NCBI GenBank assembly: GCA_000831005.1
Contig: CP007152.1
Location: forward strand, 1,798,001 to 1,862,000
From: Marinobacter salarius
Lineage (GTDB): Bacteria > Pseudomonadota > Gammaproteobacteria > Pseudomonadales > Oleiphilaceae
Length of the DNA: 64,000 nt
Direction of reading: 5' to 3'
Shown here: piece after piece, positions 56,807 to 64,000 of the stretch
Position numbering within the stretch: position 1 is the stretch's first letter
Layout: every line of letters starts with the position of its first letter
Program-made: the position numbers and the translations under genes
Notes under the pieces: generated by a model
Database searches by the model: none
What the model saw: the letters and a program-made list of their open reading frames with translations, nothing else
What the model was told of the DNA's origin: nothing

Positions 56807-57844
56807 ATGAAAACCCGCAAGCTCGGCAGGACCGACATTGATGTAAGCGAGATTTGCCTGGGCACCATGACCTGGGGCGAGCAAAATACCGAACAGCAAG
56901 CGTTTGAGCAGCTGGACCTGGCCACCTCCGAGGGCATTAATTTCATCGATGCCGCGGAGATGTACCCGGTGCCCCCGCGGGCTGAAACCCAGGGCCTCAC
57001 GGAAAGCTATCTGGGCAACTGGCTGGCGAAGCGGCGCCGTCGCGACGATCTGGTGATTGCTTCCAAAGTGGCGGGGCCGGGTAATGGACTGGGTTACCTC
57101 CGGGATGGCCCGCGCCTGACCCGGGACCATATTCGTCAGGCCTGTGAAGACAGTCTGCGCCGGCTCAAGACCGATTATATCGACCTCTATCAGGTGCACT
57201 GGCCGGATCGTAACGCCAATTTCTTTGGCAAGCTGGGGTACCGGCACAGTGTGGACGAGCAGGCGACCCCCATTGAAGAGACACTGGGCACACTGGCGGA
57301 GCTGGTCAAAGAAGGCAAAGTCCGCCACGTAGGAATCTCCAACGAAACCCCATGGGGAACGAACGAATACCTCAGGCTGGCCCGGGAGCATGACTGGCCC
57401 AGGGTGGTCAGCGTCCAGAACCCCTATAACCTGCTCAACCGCACGTTTGAGGTGGGAATGGCGGAAATTGCCTGCCGTGAACAGGTTGGTCTGCTCGCGT
57501 ACTCCCCGCTGGCCTTCGGCATGCTCTCTGGCAAGTATCTTGATGGCAAGCGCCCGGAAGGCGCCAGGATGACCTTGTTTGAGCGCTTCACCCGTTACAC
57601 CAGCGGTCGTGGTGCCGAGGCGACCAGAGCCTACGTAGACCTGGCGGCCAGCCACGGGCTGTCACCGGTACAGATGGCGCTGGCGTACGTGACCAGCCGT
57701 GATTTCGTTACCAGCAACATTATTGGGGCCACGACGCTTGAGCAGCTTCGTGAAAACCTGGGGTCAGCGTCGGTGTCCCTGAGCGAAGAGGTGCTTGGGG
57801 AGATAGAAAACCTTAACCAGGTGTACACCTACCCCTGCCCTTAA
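56807..57844 (+). CDS. tas: Tas-type aldo/keto reductase
   Basis: A cytosolic NADPH-dependent oxidoreductase of 345 residues, collinear with E. coli Tas along its length. Shared landmarks are GTMTWGEQNTE, INFIDAAEMYPVPPR (catalytic tyrosine and the preceding aspartate), ETQGLTESYLGNWLAKR, YIDLYQVHWPDRN, and the closing NQVYTYPCP. The active-site lysine is in LVIASKVAGPG and the histidine is in the VHWP motif. The physiological substrate is unknown. It is divergent from the glycosyltransferase and stands alone. Confidence 0.93.
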   Translation: MKTRKLGRTDIDVSEICLGTMTWGEQNTEQQAFEQLDLATSEGINFIDAAEMYPVPPRAETQGLTESYLGNWLAKRRRRDDLVIASKVAGPGNGLGYLRDGPRLTRDHIRQACEDSLRRLKTDYIDLYQVHWPDRNANFFGKLGYRHSVDEQATPIEETLGTLAELVKEGKVRHVGISNETPWGTNEYLRLAREHDWPRVVSVQNPYNLLNRTFEVGMAEIACREQVGLLAYSPLAFGMLSGKYLDGKRPEGARMTLFERFTRYTSGRGAEATRAYVDLAASHGLSPVQMALAYVTSRDFVTSNIIGATTLEQLRENLGSASVSLSEEVLGEIENLNQVYTYPCP

Positions 57845-58033
57845 TCCTGCAAGCGTTACGGTTTTTTAACAACTCCCATCGTGAAGCAGCCACTCTGACC
57901 GTTACAGGCGGCAGAGTGGGGTGCTTACAGTTTGCAACAAAGATTGCTGTTTTCTTGACAAAAATGCGGTGATCCCGTGACAAAAAAGCGGCGCTTTTGT
58001 GTGCAAAATCACATCTTTCTGACCTTTAATCAT

Positions 58034-58062
58034 TAGACTTAAGCATTACATGACAGTAGAAT
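58034..58062 (+). promoter_or_regulatory. Candidate sigma-70 promoter of the small exported protein
   Basis: TAGACT (58034-58039) and TAGAAT (58057-58062) are separated by 17 bases and lie 32 bases before the ATG at 58094. Each matches consensus at four or five of six positions. The 249-base gap upstream also holds an 8-base inverted repeat, CCACTCTG/CAGAGTGG (57890-57897 and 57912-57919), which may end the tas transcript. Confidence 0.45.
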
Positions 58063-58093
58063 TCCGCTTCGATTACAGGTCGCCAGAATTATT

Positions 58094-58408
58094 ATGATTA
58101 TCCGTATCTTCGTCGCACTACTTGCACTCAACATGATCGCCTTCGTCGTTCGCGCCGAAGCGAGCGAACGTGTGTTTGCAGACGAAGTTCCGGCCGAGAA
58201 CGTGTATCAGCTTCAGGAAGAGATGTCGGGTGACTTCGAGCGTGAAGAATCCGACATGTATGCGACCATTGGTTCTCGCCTGCTGAGCCTCAGTCTCAGC
58301 GGCTCAGATTCGGGAAAGAAGTCCTACGCGTCTGATCGTGCCAAGCCGGACCACGGTATTGCATTGCTTGAAGAGGGCGCCTGCCTCAACCTTCGCTGGA
58401 ATTTTTGA
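58094..58408 (+). CDS. Small exported protein of unknown function
   Basis: I do not recognise this 104-residue protein. It begins with a hydrophobic segment (MIIRIFVALLALNMIAFVV) followed by RAEASERVFADEV, so it is probably secreted to the periplasm by a signal peptide or anchored by it. The middle is acidic (EEMSGDFEREESDMYA) and the last third is Ser- and Lys-rich before ending LEEGACLNLRWNF. There is a single cysteine near the end. A plausible promoter lies upstream. The coding strand shows normal codon use and no longer competing frame, which favours a real gene. The acetyl-CoA hydrolase-like gene follows 151 bases later. Confidence 0.6.
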   Translation: MIIRIFVALLALNMIAFVVRAEASERVFADEVPAENVYQLQEEMSGDFEREESDMYATIGSRLLSLSLSGSDSGKKSYASDRAKPDHGIALLEEGACLNLRWNF

Positions 58409-58559
58409 ACTCCCGCCGACGTTTTCTCCTCCTGAACCCTGACTGACCTCCCACGAATCCTCGCCACCGCTTATCTGTCTCAGTGCATTGCCTGTCGCAA
58501 TGGCACATGTGATTATCCATATCGGTAAGCATTCTGACGGCAACTAAGGGAGTAACACT

Positions 58560-60779
58560 ATGGCCGCGATGGTGGAGGAACAACCGGTAACGCTCGCAGA
58601 CAGCAGCGCCTGTGTAGACGAGCTGATTCGCCGGGTGGGTAAGCGCATCACACTCGGCCTGCCACTGGGGCTTGGTAAACCCATACGTTTTGCCAATGCT
58701 CTCTACCAGCGTGCCAAGGACGATCCGTCCATAGAGCTTCACATTGTCACGGCGCTATCCCTGACCGCGCCCGGTGGCAGTTCATCGCTGGAAAAGCGTT
58801 TCATGGGCCCGTTCGCCGAGCGCCTGTACGGGCGGATTCCGGAACTTGATTACGCACGGGACGTGATTGGTCAGCGTTTGCCCGAGAACGTGCGGGTATC
58901 CGAGTTCTTCTTCAAGGCCGGGTCCTTCCTGAATAACAAGGACCAACAGCGCAACTATGTCTGTACCAACTACACCCATGCAGTGCGTGACCTTATGGCG
59001 CTCGGTGTCAATGTCGTCGGCCAGATGGTGGCTCCGGCGACCGAGCCGGATCAGGAAGGCTACGTTAGCCTGAGCTGCAACCCGGATCTGAGTCTGGACC
59101 TGCTGCCCCTGTTACGGGCGCGGGAAGCGGCCGGAACCCCCGTGGCGTTGGTGGCAGAGACCAACAGCCATTTGCCCTTTCTCGGCAATGACGCCGCCGT
59201 CGAGACGGGCCAGTTTGATATCGTCCTGGAGCATGCCGCCTCCGACTACCCCCTGTTTTCGGCACCACAAATGTCGGTCAGCCCGGAGGATCACCTTATC
59301 GGGTTCTACGCCAGTGCGTTGCTCCGGGATGGAGGGACCTTGCAGGTGGGGATTGGCTCGCTGGGCGCGGCGTTGGTTCACAGCGCGATTCTGCGGCATC
59401 GTCACAACGAGCATTGGACGCAGGTGTTTGATCACCTGAAGGTGGCAGACCGCTTCCCGGTGGTTTCCGAGTGCGGTGGCACGGATGTCTTCGAGGAGGG
59501 ACTCTACGGCTGCAGTGAAATGATGGTGGATGGTTTTATTTACCTCATGGAGGCGGGTGTCCTGACCCGCGAGGTGTTTGATCATGCCGGACTGCAAACA
59601 TTGATAAACCGGGGCGAACTTACTCACAGTGTTTCTCTCGACACCCTGGATGTCCTGCGGCGGGAACAGTTGATCGACTCGCCGTTACGGGCCAGGGACG
59701 TGCAGTGGCTGTGTCGTTACGGCATCCTTAATCCGGAGGTCGAGTTCAAAGGCGGGCGGTTGCGTGTGGGCGAGCAATCCCTGGATCCGGATCTCGACAG
59801 TGAGGAGGCGAGAAGCGCCATTGAGTCGTTGGCCCTGGGAAAGTCACTGACCGGAGGGATTGTGGTGCATGGTGGCTTCTTCGTCGGCCCCGAAGCCTTC
59901 TACCAGCGGTTGCGGGACCTGTCACCGCACGACCGCCAACGCATCTGCATGACCAGCGTCAACTACATCAACCACTTATATGACCACGCATTCGGCAACC
60001 AGCGTCTGAAAGCTGCACAGAGGGTGCATGGCCGGTTTATCAACTCGGCGATGATGCATACGCTAAGCGGTGCGGCCGTGTCCGACGGGCTGGAAGACGG
60101 CCGTGTGGTCAGCGGTGTTGGCGGCCAGTACAATTTTGTCGCCATGGCCCACGAGCTGCCGGGCGCGCGGTCTATCCTGACCCTGCGCAGCACCCGTAAG
60201 TCCGGTGAGGAAACACTGTCCAACATTGTCTTCAGTTACGGGCACTGCACCATTCCCCGTCATCTTCGCGACATAGTCATCACCGAGTACGGTATTGCGG
60301 ATCTGAGGGGGCAGTCCGACGAGCAGGTATACCTGCAACTGATCCGCATTGCAGATTCCCGTTTCCAGGCCGATTTGCTCAAGCAGGCCCAGAAAGCGGG
60401 AAAAGTGGATGCTTCGTTTCGTCTGCCTGAGCACTGGTGCAATAACACGCCGGAGGCGGTTGGAGAGGCTGTAAAGATCGCCGGAGACACGGATATGTTT
60501 CCAGCATTCCCGTTCGGGCGGGACTTTACCGATGAAGAACTCCGGCTGGGCAAGGCTTTACAAACTCTGAAGGCCGCAACGGCGACTCGTCGTGGTAAAC
60601 TGTTGACTTTGTGGCGCGCCGTTAAGGCAAACGACGACGACAATCGCTACCAGCCGTTGCTGGAGCGCATGAGCCTGGATAAACCCCGGAGCCTGAAGGC
60701 GAGACTGGACCGGCGCCTGGTTATCCATGGCCTGAATCTGACTGATACACCCCCGAATACAGGAAACACAAACGCCTGA
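58560..60779 (+). CDS. Acetyl-CoA hydrolase/CoA-transferase family protein
   Basis: A 739-residue cytosolic protein of the acetyl-CoA hydrolase/4-hydroxybutyrate CoA-transferase superfamily, longer than the usual 430-550. The first half carries the CoA-transferase N-domain (ITLGLPLGLGKPIRFANALY). The second carries the C-domain with VSGVGGQYNFVAMAHELPGA and VITEYGIADLRGQSDEQVY, the latter holding the conserved active-site glutamate. The extra length lies partly between the domains and partly in a C-terminal helical extension. Substrates cannot be read off; CoA transfer between short-chain acids is as likely as hydrolysis. Its stop overlaps the slyD-like start (TGATG). Confidence 0.82.
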   Translation: MAAMVEEQPVTLADSSACVDELIRRVGKRITLGLPLGLGKPIRFANALYQRAKDDPSIELHIVTALSLTAPGGSSSLEKRFMGPFAERLYGRIPELDYARDVIGQRLPENVRVSEFFFKAGSFLNNKDQQRNYVCTNYTHAVRDLMALGVNVVGQMVAPATEPDQEGYVSLSCNPDLSLDLLPLLRAREAAGTPVALVAETNSHLPFLGNDAAVETGQFDIVLEHAASDYPLFSAPQMSVSPEDHLIGFYASALLRDGGTLQVGIGSLGAALVHSAILRHRHNEHWTQVFDHLKVADRFPVVSECGGTDVFEEGLYGCSEMMVDGFIYLMEAGVLTREVFDHAGLQTLINRGELTHSVSLDTLDVLRREQLIDSPLRARDVQWLCRYGILNPEVEFKGGRLRVGEQSLDPDLDSEEARSAIESLALGKSLTGGIVVHGGFFVGPEAFYQRLRDLSPHDRQRICMTSVNYINHLYDHAFGNQRLKAAQRVHGRFINSAMMHTLSGAAVSDGLEDGRVVSGVGGQYNFVAMAHELPGARSILTLRSTRKSGEETLSNIVFSYGHCTIPRHLRDIVITEYGIADLRGQSDEQVYLQLIRIADSRFQADLLKQAQKAGKVDASFRLPEHWCNNTPEAVGEAVKIAGDTDMFPAFPFGRDFTDEELRLGKALQTLKAATATRRGKLLTLWRAVKANDDDNRYQPLLERMSLDKPRSLKARLDRRLVIHGLNLTDTPPNTGNTNA

Positions 60780-61237
60780 TGCAAAAACCTGCTGTATTAA
60801 CCGTCCACTATGTCCTCAAGAACAAGCTCGGTGAGCTGGTTGACACCTCCGAGGGCAGCGAGCCGCTTCATTTCCTGGAAGGCAGCCCGGAAATCATCGA
60901 AGGCATCCAGAAAGCGGTGAAAGACCGTAATGTCGGTGATTGCCTGGAAGTGACCGTACCTCCGGCCATGGCGTATGGAGAACATAATCCGGAGCTGATC
61001 CGCAAAGTACCCCGTTCCATGTTCGAGAACGTGGAGAACCTGCAGGTAGGGATGAAGTTTCAAACCAACACCGGCGACACGGCCCAGGTGGTACAGGTGG
61101 TAAGCATTGATGGCAATCTGGTGCGCGTGGATGCCAATCATCCGCTGGCGGGTTTTACCCTGTACTTTGATCTGGAGATCATCGGTAAGCGTGAAGCCAC
61201 GGAAGAGGAAATCAACGCCGGCCATCCGCTGAGCTGA
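60779..61237 (+). CDS. slyD: SlyD-like FKBP-type peptidyl-prolyl isomerase
   Basis: A 152-residue cytosolic isomerase and chaperone. The FKBP core reads VLTVHYVLKNKLGELVDTSE and PLHFLEGSPEIIEGIQKAV. The inserted IF chaperone domain follows (EVTVPPAMAYGEHNPELI, VPRSMFENVENLQVGM), and the FKBP half resumes with NHPLAGFTLYFDLEIIGKR. It lacks the long histidine/cysteine-rich metal-binding tail of E. coli SlyD, ending EEINAGHPLS, so nickel delivery is less likely. It is translationally coupled to the acetyl-CoA hydrolase-family gene, an unusual pairing. It converges with the acyltransferase gene two bases away. Confidence 0.9.
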   Translation: MQKPAVLTVHYVLKNKLGELVDTSEGSEPLHFLEGSPEIIEGIQKAVKDRNVGDCLEVTVPPAMAYGEHNPELIRKVPRSMFENVENLQVGMKFQTNTGDTAQVVQVVSIDGNLVRVDANHPLAGFTLYFDLEIIGKREATEEEINAGHPLS

Positions 61238-61238
61238 A

Positions 61239-62045
61239 TTACAGCTCCGGGCCGGCAACCGCTGTCGGCCCGTCTGATGCCTGGTCTGAAAGGCGTCCCG
61301 CCTGAATCTGCCGCAACCCTTCGTGTACTGTCTGCCGCAAATCCCGCGTTACATCTGTCAAGTCCGTGCTGTCGTCGATCGTCACCACCGGATGGGCGAT
61401 AACGCCGACCTCGACCGCCGGCTGGCGCAGCATGCGCATTAGATGATGCTGAAACTCATCGTCACCAATGAACGGCGCCAAATGGTCGGGATGGCCATTT
61501 CTCAAATAACCGATGCTCAGAGGTTGTATGTCCACGCCTGCATCCGCCGCGGCGTGAAGCAGCCGGCTATGGAAGGGCAGGACGGTCACTCCGGCTGTGG
61601 TGGTGCCTTCGGGAAACACCAGCACCGACTGCCCGTTCAGAAGGGTGCGGGCAATTTCGTCGCGGGCCTGGCCGGCTTTGCCACTGCCGCGCTGAATGAA
61701 CAGCGTGCCCGCCTGCGTGGCCAGCCAACCGATCACCGGCCAGCGGCCAACTTCCGCTTTGGACAGGAAGCGCAGGGGCACCAGTCCGCCAAGTACAGGA
61801 ATGTCCGACCAGGAGATGTGGTTGCTGACATAGAGCACGGGCCTGTTGCTGAAGGTGCCCTGCGTGGACATGCGAAAGCCAAGGCAGCGACTGGCTCCGT
61901 TAAAGCAGATGCGGGCGAAGGGCGCGCGGTCGATTTGGCAGCGGAACAGGGTCTCAACCAGTAACAGAGTGCCGGCAAGCGTTGCCGTCAGGCCCATGAA
62001 GCCGGTAAAGAGTACCAGTCTTGCGGTCAGGCGTATCAGTTCCAT
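61239..62045 (-). CDS. 1-acyl-sn-glycerol-3-phosphate acyltransferase-like, probable OlsA
   Basis: A membrane-bound acyltransferase of 268 residues in the PlsC family. An N-terminal span (LVLFTGFMGLTATLAGTLLL) is followed by the catalytic NHISWSDIPVLGG (the H-x4-D motif) and the acceptor-binding FPEGTT. The ATG at 62045 has GAGGA seven bases upstream. The gene lies 36 bases after the OlsB-like gene on the same strand. In olsBA operons the second enzyme, OlsA, adds the ester-linked acyl chain to lyso-ornithine lipid. I infer that role from context; ordinary phosphatidic acid synthesis is the alternative. Confidence 0.8.
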   Translation of the reverse strand: MELIRLTARLVLFTGFMGLTATLAGTLLLVETLFRCQIDRAPFARICFNGASRCLGFRMSTQGTFSNRPVLYVSNHISWSDIPVLGGLVPLRFLSKAEVGRWPVIGWLATQAGTLFIQRGSGKAGQARDEIARTLLNGQSVLVFPEGTTTAGVTVLPFHSRLLHAAADAGVDIQPLSIGYLRNGHPDHLAPFIGDDEFQHHLMRMLRQPAVEVGVIAHPVVTIDDSTDLTDVTRDLRQTVHEGLRQIQAGRLSDQASDGPTAVAGPEL

Positions 62046-62081
62046 AACCAATCCTCGGGTTGCCAGGGTAGTCCCGGTTGT

Positions 62082-62846
62082 CTACTGGGCCTGTTTACGC
62101 ATGAAATGGCGGCTGTAGCGACTGGCCAGGTTGTTGACGTCCAGCACCACCAACAGGTCTGCGCAACGGAAGTCCGGGTCCCAGCAGGGCTCGCCGCAGA
62201 CGCGGGCGCCGAGGCGCATGTAGGCCTTGATCAGCGCGGGAACGTCCACCGGGCGATCCTCGCTGACAGTGTGGGTCAGGTGCGGCATTGCCCGTAACGG
62301 GGTTACCCGGTACTCCTCGCCGGCCAGGAATTCCCGCTGCAGGTATCGGGCTATGCGCCAGGCTTTCAGGCCGCCATCTGACATACCGATACTGGCGCAG
62401 CCAATCAGGTAATCCACGTTTCGCGATACCAGGTATTCCGCAACGGATGCCCACAACAGGCTGATGGTCGCACCATTACGATAGTCCGGGTGCACGCAGG
62501 TTCTCCCAAGCTCGGCGACAGTCCCGGGGAGTTGGTAAAGGGAAGAGAGTTCGAACTCACCCTCGGAATAGAAGCCTCCGGCTTCCATGGCCTGGCTGTG
62601 GTGAAGCACTCGTGTTGTAGCGACCAGTTCACCGGTGGTCTCATCGGTGACAATCAGATGATCGCAGAATCGGTCAAACTCGTCCGCATCAATGCCAGGG
62701 ACGGTAGCCCCCAGGTCAGAACCATACTCTTCCGAGAAAACCTGATAGCGCAATTTCTGAGCGGATTCAACGAGATCCGGCTGTTGGGTAATGACGGTTT
62801 TGAGCTGTCGGGCCGAGCGTGACAGGCGGGCGGTCTGGGCGTTCAT
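62082..62846 (-). CDS. Ornithine-acyl-ACP N-acyltransferase-like protein, probable OlsB
   Basis: A 254-residue GNAT-fold protein of the OlsB/hemolysin-like group. Its pattern is LRYQVFSEEYGSD near the start, DRFCDHLIVTDETTGELVAT, ELGRTCVHPDYRNGATISLL (the acyl-CoA/ACP-binding core) and DYLIGCASIGMSDG. Family members attach a 3-hydroxyacyl chain to the amino group of ornithine, the first step to phosphate-free ornithine lipids. The ATG at 62846 with AGAGG eight bases upstream is chosen over the longer frame from 62933. Pairing with the PlsC-like gene supports ornithine-lipid synthesis. Confidence 0.82.
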   Translation of the reverse strand: MNAQTARLSRSARQLKTVITQQPDLVESAQKLRYQVFSEEYGSDLGATVPGIDADEFDRFCDHLIVTDETTGELVATTRVLHHSQAMEAGGFYSEGEFELSSLYQLPGTVAELGRTCVHPDYRNGATISLLWASVAEYLVSRNVDYLIGCASIGMSDGGLKAWRIARYLQREFLAGEEYRVTPLRAMPHLTHTVSEDRPVDVPALIKAYMRLGARVCGEPCWDPDFRCADLLVVLDVNNLASRYSRHFMRKQAQ

Positions 62847-62892
62847 GGCAATGCCTCTTTGTTTCCACTTTTCGACAAGGCTATGAATCCCG

Positions 62893-63021
62893 TGTGACAT
62901 CGGAATGAACGGGGGATGACGACTTTGTGACAAGTCCCGTTATCGGTGTGGAGGTGTGACCTTTGTCACGGGCTGTAACGAACAGGCGGTTCCATGTATA
63001 TTTCTGAATAGCATGTATAAT
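62893..63021. promoter_or_regulatory. Divergent control region with TGTGAC repeats and a TATAAT box
   Basis: TGTGAC occurs at 62893-62898, 62926-62931 and 62955-62960, spaced 33 and 29 bases, close to three helical turns. The last forms the inverted repeat GTGAC-CTTT-GTCAC (62956-62969). A perfect TATAAT (63016-63021) faces the response-regulator gene but has no good -35, as expected of an activated promoter. The repeats could bind the RstA-like regulator or another OmpR-family protein and may also serve olsBA. Confidence 0.4.
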
Positions 63022-63145
63022 TGCTGTTACAGGAGGTAGCCTGTATTGTCAGTTGGGTAGCTGATCTTCTGACAGGCAGCTCTGTTCCGGCCATGTGGGG
63101 TGACGTTGGCCGGACGTTTCAGAAACCGGAAAAACAAAATCAGAG

Positions 63146-63883
63146 ATGGATGGCGTGGAACAGACGAACGAAAGTTGGCGGATTCTTATAGTCGAAGATG
63201 ATGAGAGGCTGGCAGAGCTGACCAGGGAGTACCTGGAGAGTAACGGGTTGACTGTCACCCTCGAAACTCACGGTGGGAACGCGGTGGAGCGCATTCGCAA
63301 GGAACAGCCGGACCTGGTCGTGCTTGACCTGATGTTACCGGGTGAGGATGGACTGTCTATCTGCAGGCGTGCGCGGCCTTTTTATCCAGGCCCGATTATC
63401 ATGCTTACTGCCCGCACGGACGATCTGGACCAGGTGCTCGGCCTGGAAATGGGTGCCGACGATTACATCGGCAAACCGGTTCAGCCAAGGGTGCTGCTGG
63501 CGAGAATCCGCGCCTTGCTGAGGCGGGTTACCGAGAATGGTTCGGTGGCTGCGGAAGAGGGTAGCGGTGAAGAACCGGTCAGACTGCAGTTCAACAACCT
63601 GGTGGTGGACAGGTCAATGCGTGAAGCATGGTTGAGCGACGACAGTATCGACCTCACCAGCGCGGAATTCGACCTGCTCTGGCTATTGGCAAGCAATGCT
63701 GGCCGAGTGCTCAGTCGGGAGGAAATCTTCACCGCCCTGAGAGGGATCGAATACGATGGCCAGGACCGTTCGATCGATGTCCGGGTTTCGAGGATACGTC
63801 CCAAGATTGGCGACGATCCCATCCACCCGAGGCGCATTAAAACCGTACGCAGCAAAGGCTACCTGTTCGTAAAGGAAGCCTGA
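63146..63883 (+). CDS. OmpR-family response regulator (RstA-like)
   Basis: A 245-residue two-component regulator. The receiver domain has the acidic pocket ILIVEDDERLAEL, phosphoacceptor D61 (LVVLDLMLPGEDGLSICR) and the switch region GADDYIGKPVQPRVLLARIR. The C-terminal winged helix has LTSAEFDLLWLLASNAGRVL and the closing PRRIKTVRSKGYLF. The sequence is closer to RstA than to OmpR or PhoP in my reading, but subfamily and signal are uncertain. The start of its partner kinase lies 58 bases downstream. The leader is about 115 bases if the TATAAT upstream is used. Confidence 0.88.
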   Translation: MDGVEQTNESWRILIVEDDERLAELTREYLESNGLTVTLETHGGNAVERIRKEQPDLVVLDLMLPGEDGLSICRRARPFYPGPIIMLTARTDDLDQVLGLEMGADDYIGKPVQPRVLLARIRALLRRVTENGSVAAEEGSGEEPVRLQFNNLVVDRSMREAWLSDDSIDLTSAEFDLLWLLASNAGRVLSREEIFTALRGIEYDGQDRSIDVRVSRIRPKIGDDPIHPRRIKTVRSKGYLFVKEA

Positions 63884-63941
63884 CTGTTCAGTCTCTGGCG
63901 CTGGCCCGGCGGGGCCGGCGTTCATTGCCAGGGTTATCGCA

Positions 63942-64000
63942 ATGCCCCTCAAGTTTTTTCTCAAGCTTTACGCCCGGCTGATTGGTCTTACCTTTCTGAT
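63942..64000 (+). CDS. Sensor histidine kinase (N-terminal fragment)
   Basis: Only the first 19 full codons are in the window: MPLKFFLKLYARLIGLTFL, the start of a hydrophobic membrane segment. Its position directly after an OmpR-type regulator and this N-terminus fit an RstB-like kinase. The start is the ATG at 63942; no kinase motif is visible, so the call rests on context. Confidence 0.6.
   Translation, partial: MPLKFFLKLYARLIGLTFL

Noticed and set aside
1..64000. CRISPR arrays, prophage or transposon remnants
   Set aside because: No regularly spaced repeats, Cas genes, integrase or transposase genes or tRNA-associated att duplications were seen.

Overview
The window reads as a core chromosomal segment of a marine gammaproteobacterium, most likely Marinobacter or a close relative. 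I infer this from moderately high GC, protein resemblance, and gene orders known from that group: lolB-ispE-tRNA(Gln)-prs-rplY-pth-ychF, hemA-prfA-prmC-moeB and minCDE. I see no prophage, insertion sequence, transposase or CRISPR array. Accessory content is mainly nutrient uptake with its regulators.

Layout: 0-6 kb holds the start of an rbgA-like GTPase, a Spy/CpxP-like periplasmic protein, an RND/MMPL exporter, lipA and metY. 6-12.4 kb is an oppABCDF peptide-uptake operon followed by a small binding protein. 12.4-14.8 kb has a PACE efflux protein, tRNA-Met, a Fur-box-controlled fhuF and a phosphopantetheinyl transferase. 14.8-25.9 kb is housekeeping (ychF, pth, rplY, prs, tRNA-Gln, ispE, lolB, a TPR lipoprotein, hemA, prfA, prmC, moeB). 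26-33 kb carries photolyase, a DUF432-like protein with an MscS channel, a rimB-like protease, rimK, an AstE-like deacylase, yjbQ and an ornithine-cyclodeaminase relative. 33.2-47.3 kb is a carboxylate-uptake block: a TAXI-type TRAP transporter with a sigma-54 promoter and its DctB/DctD-like pair, then a CitA/CitB-like pair, a porin and a tctCBA transporter. 47-54 kb has PIN-PhoH, CBS, START and DUF2804 proteins, and a DUF1244-hopJ-minC-minD-minE operon divergent from an SOS-controlled dinB. 55-64 kb has a PAP2 phosphatase, a glycosyltransferase, tas, a small exported protein, an acetyl-CoA hydrolase/transferase, a SlyD-like isomerase, olsBA-like ornithine-lipid genes and the start of an RstAB-like system.

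Reading note: at least 27 frame breaks interrupt 21 genes. Twenty-four behave as single-base deletions, often next to short runs of one base. They hit genes that are normally essential (prs, hemA, prfA, tctA is an accessory example). When each is bridged, protein lengths match the families closely (YchF 363 aa, RF1 360 aa). I therefore treat them as probable sequencing errors, give the full bridged extents as single genes and mark each break. One gene (hopJ, 53.1-53.5 kb) is visible only after bridging two breaks.
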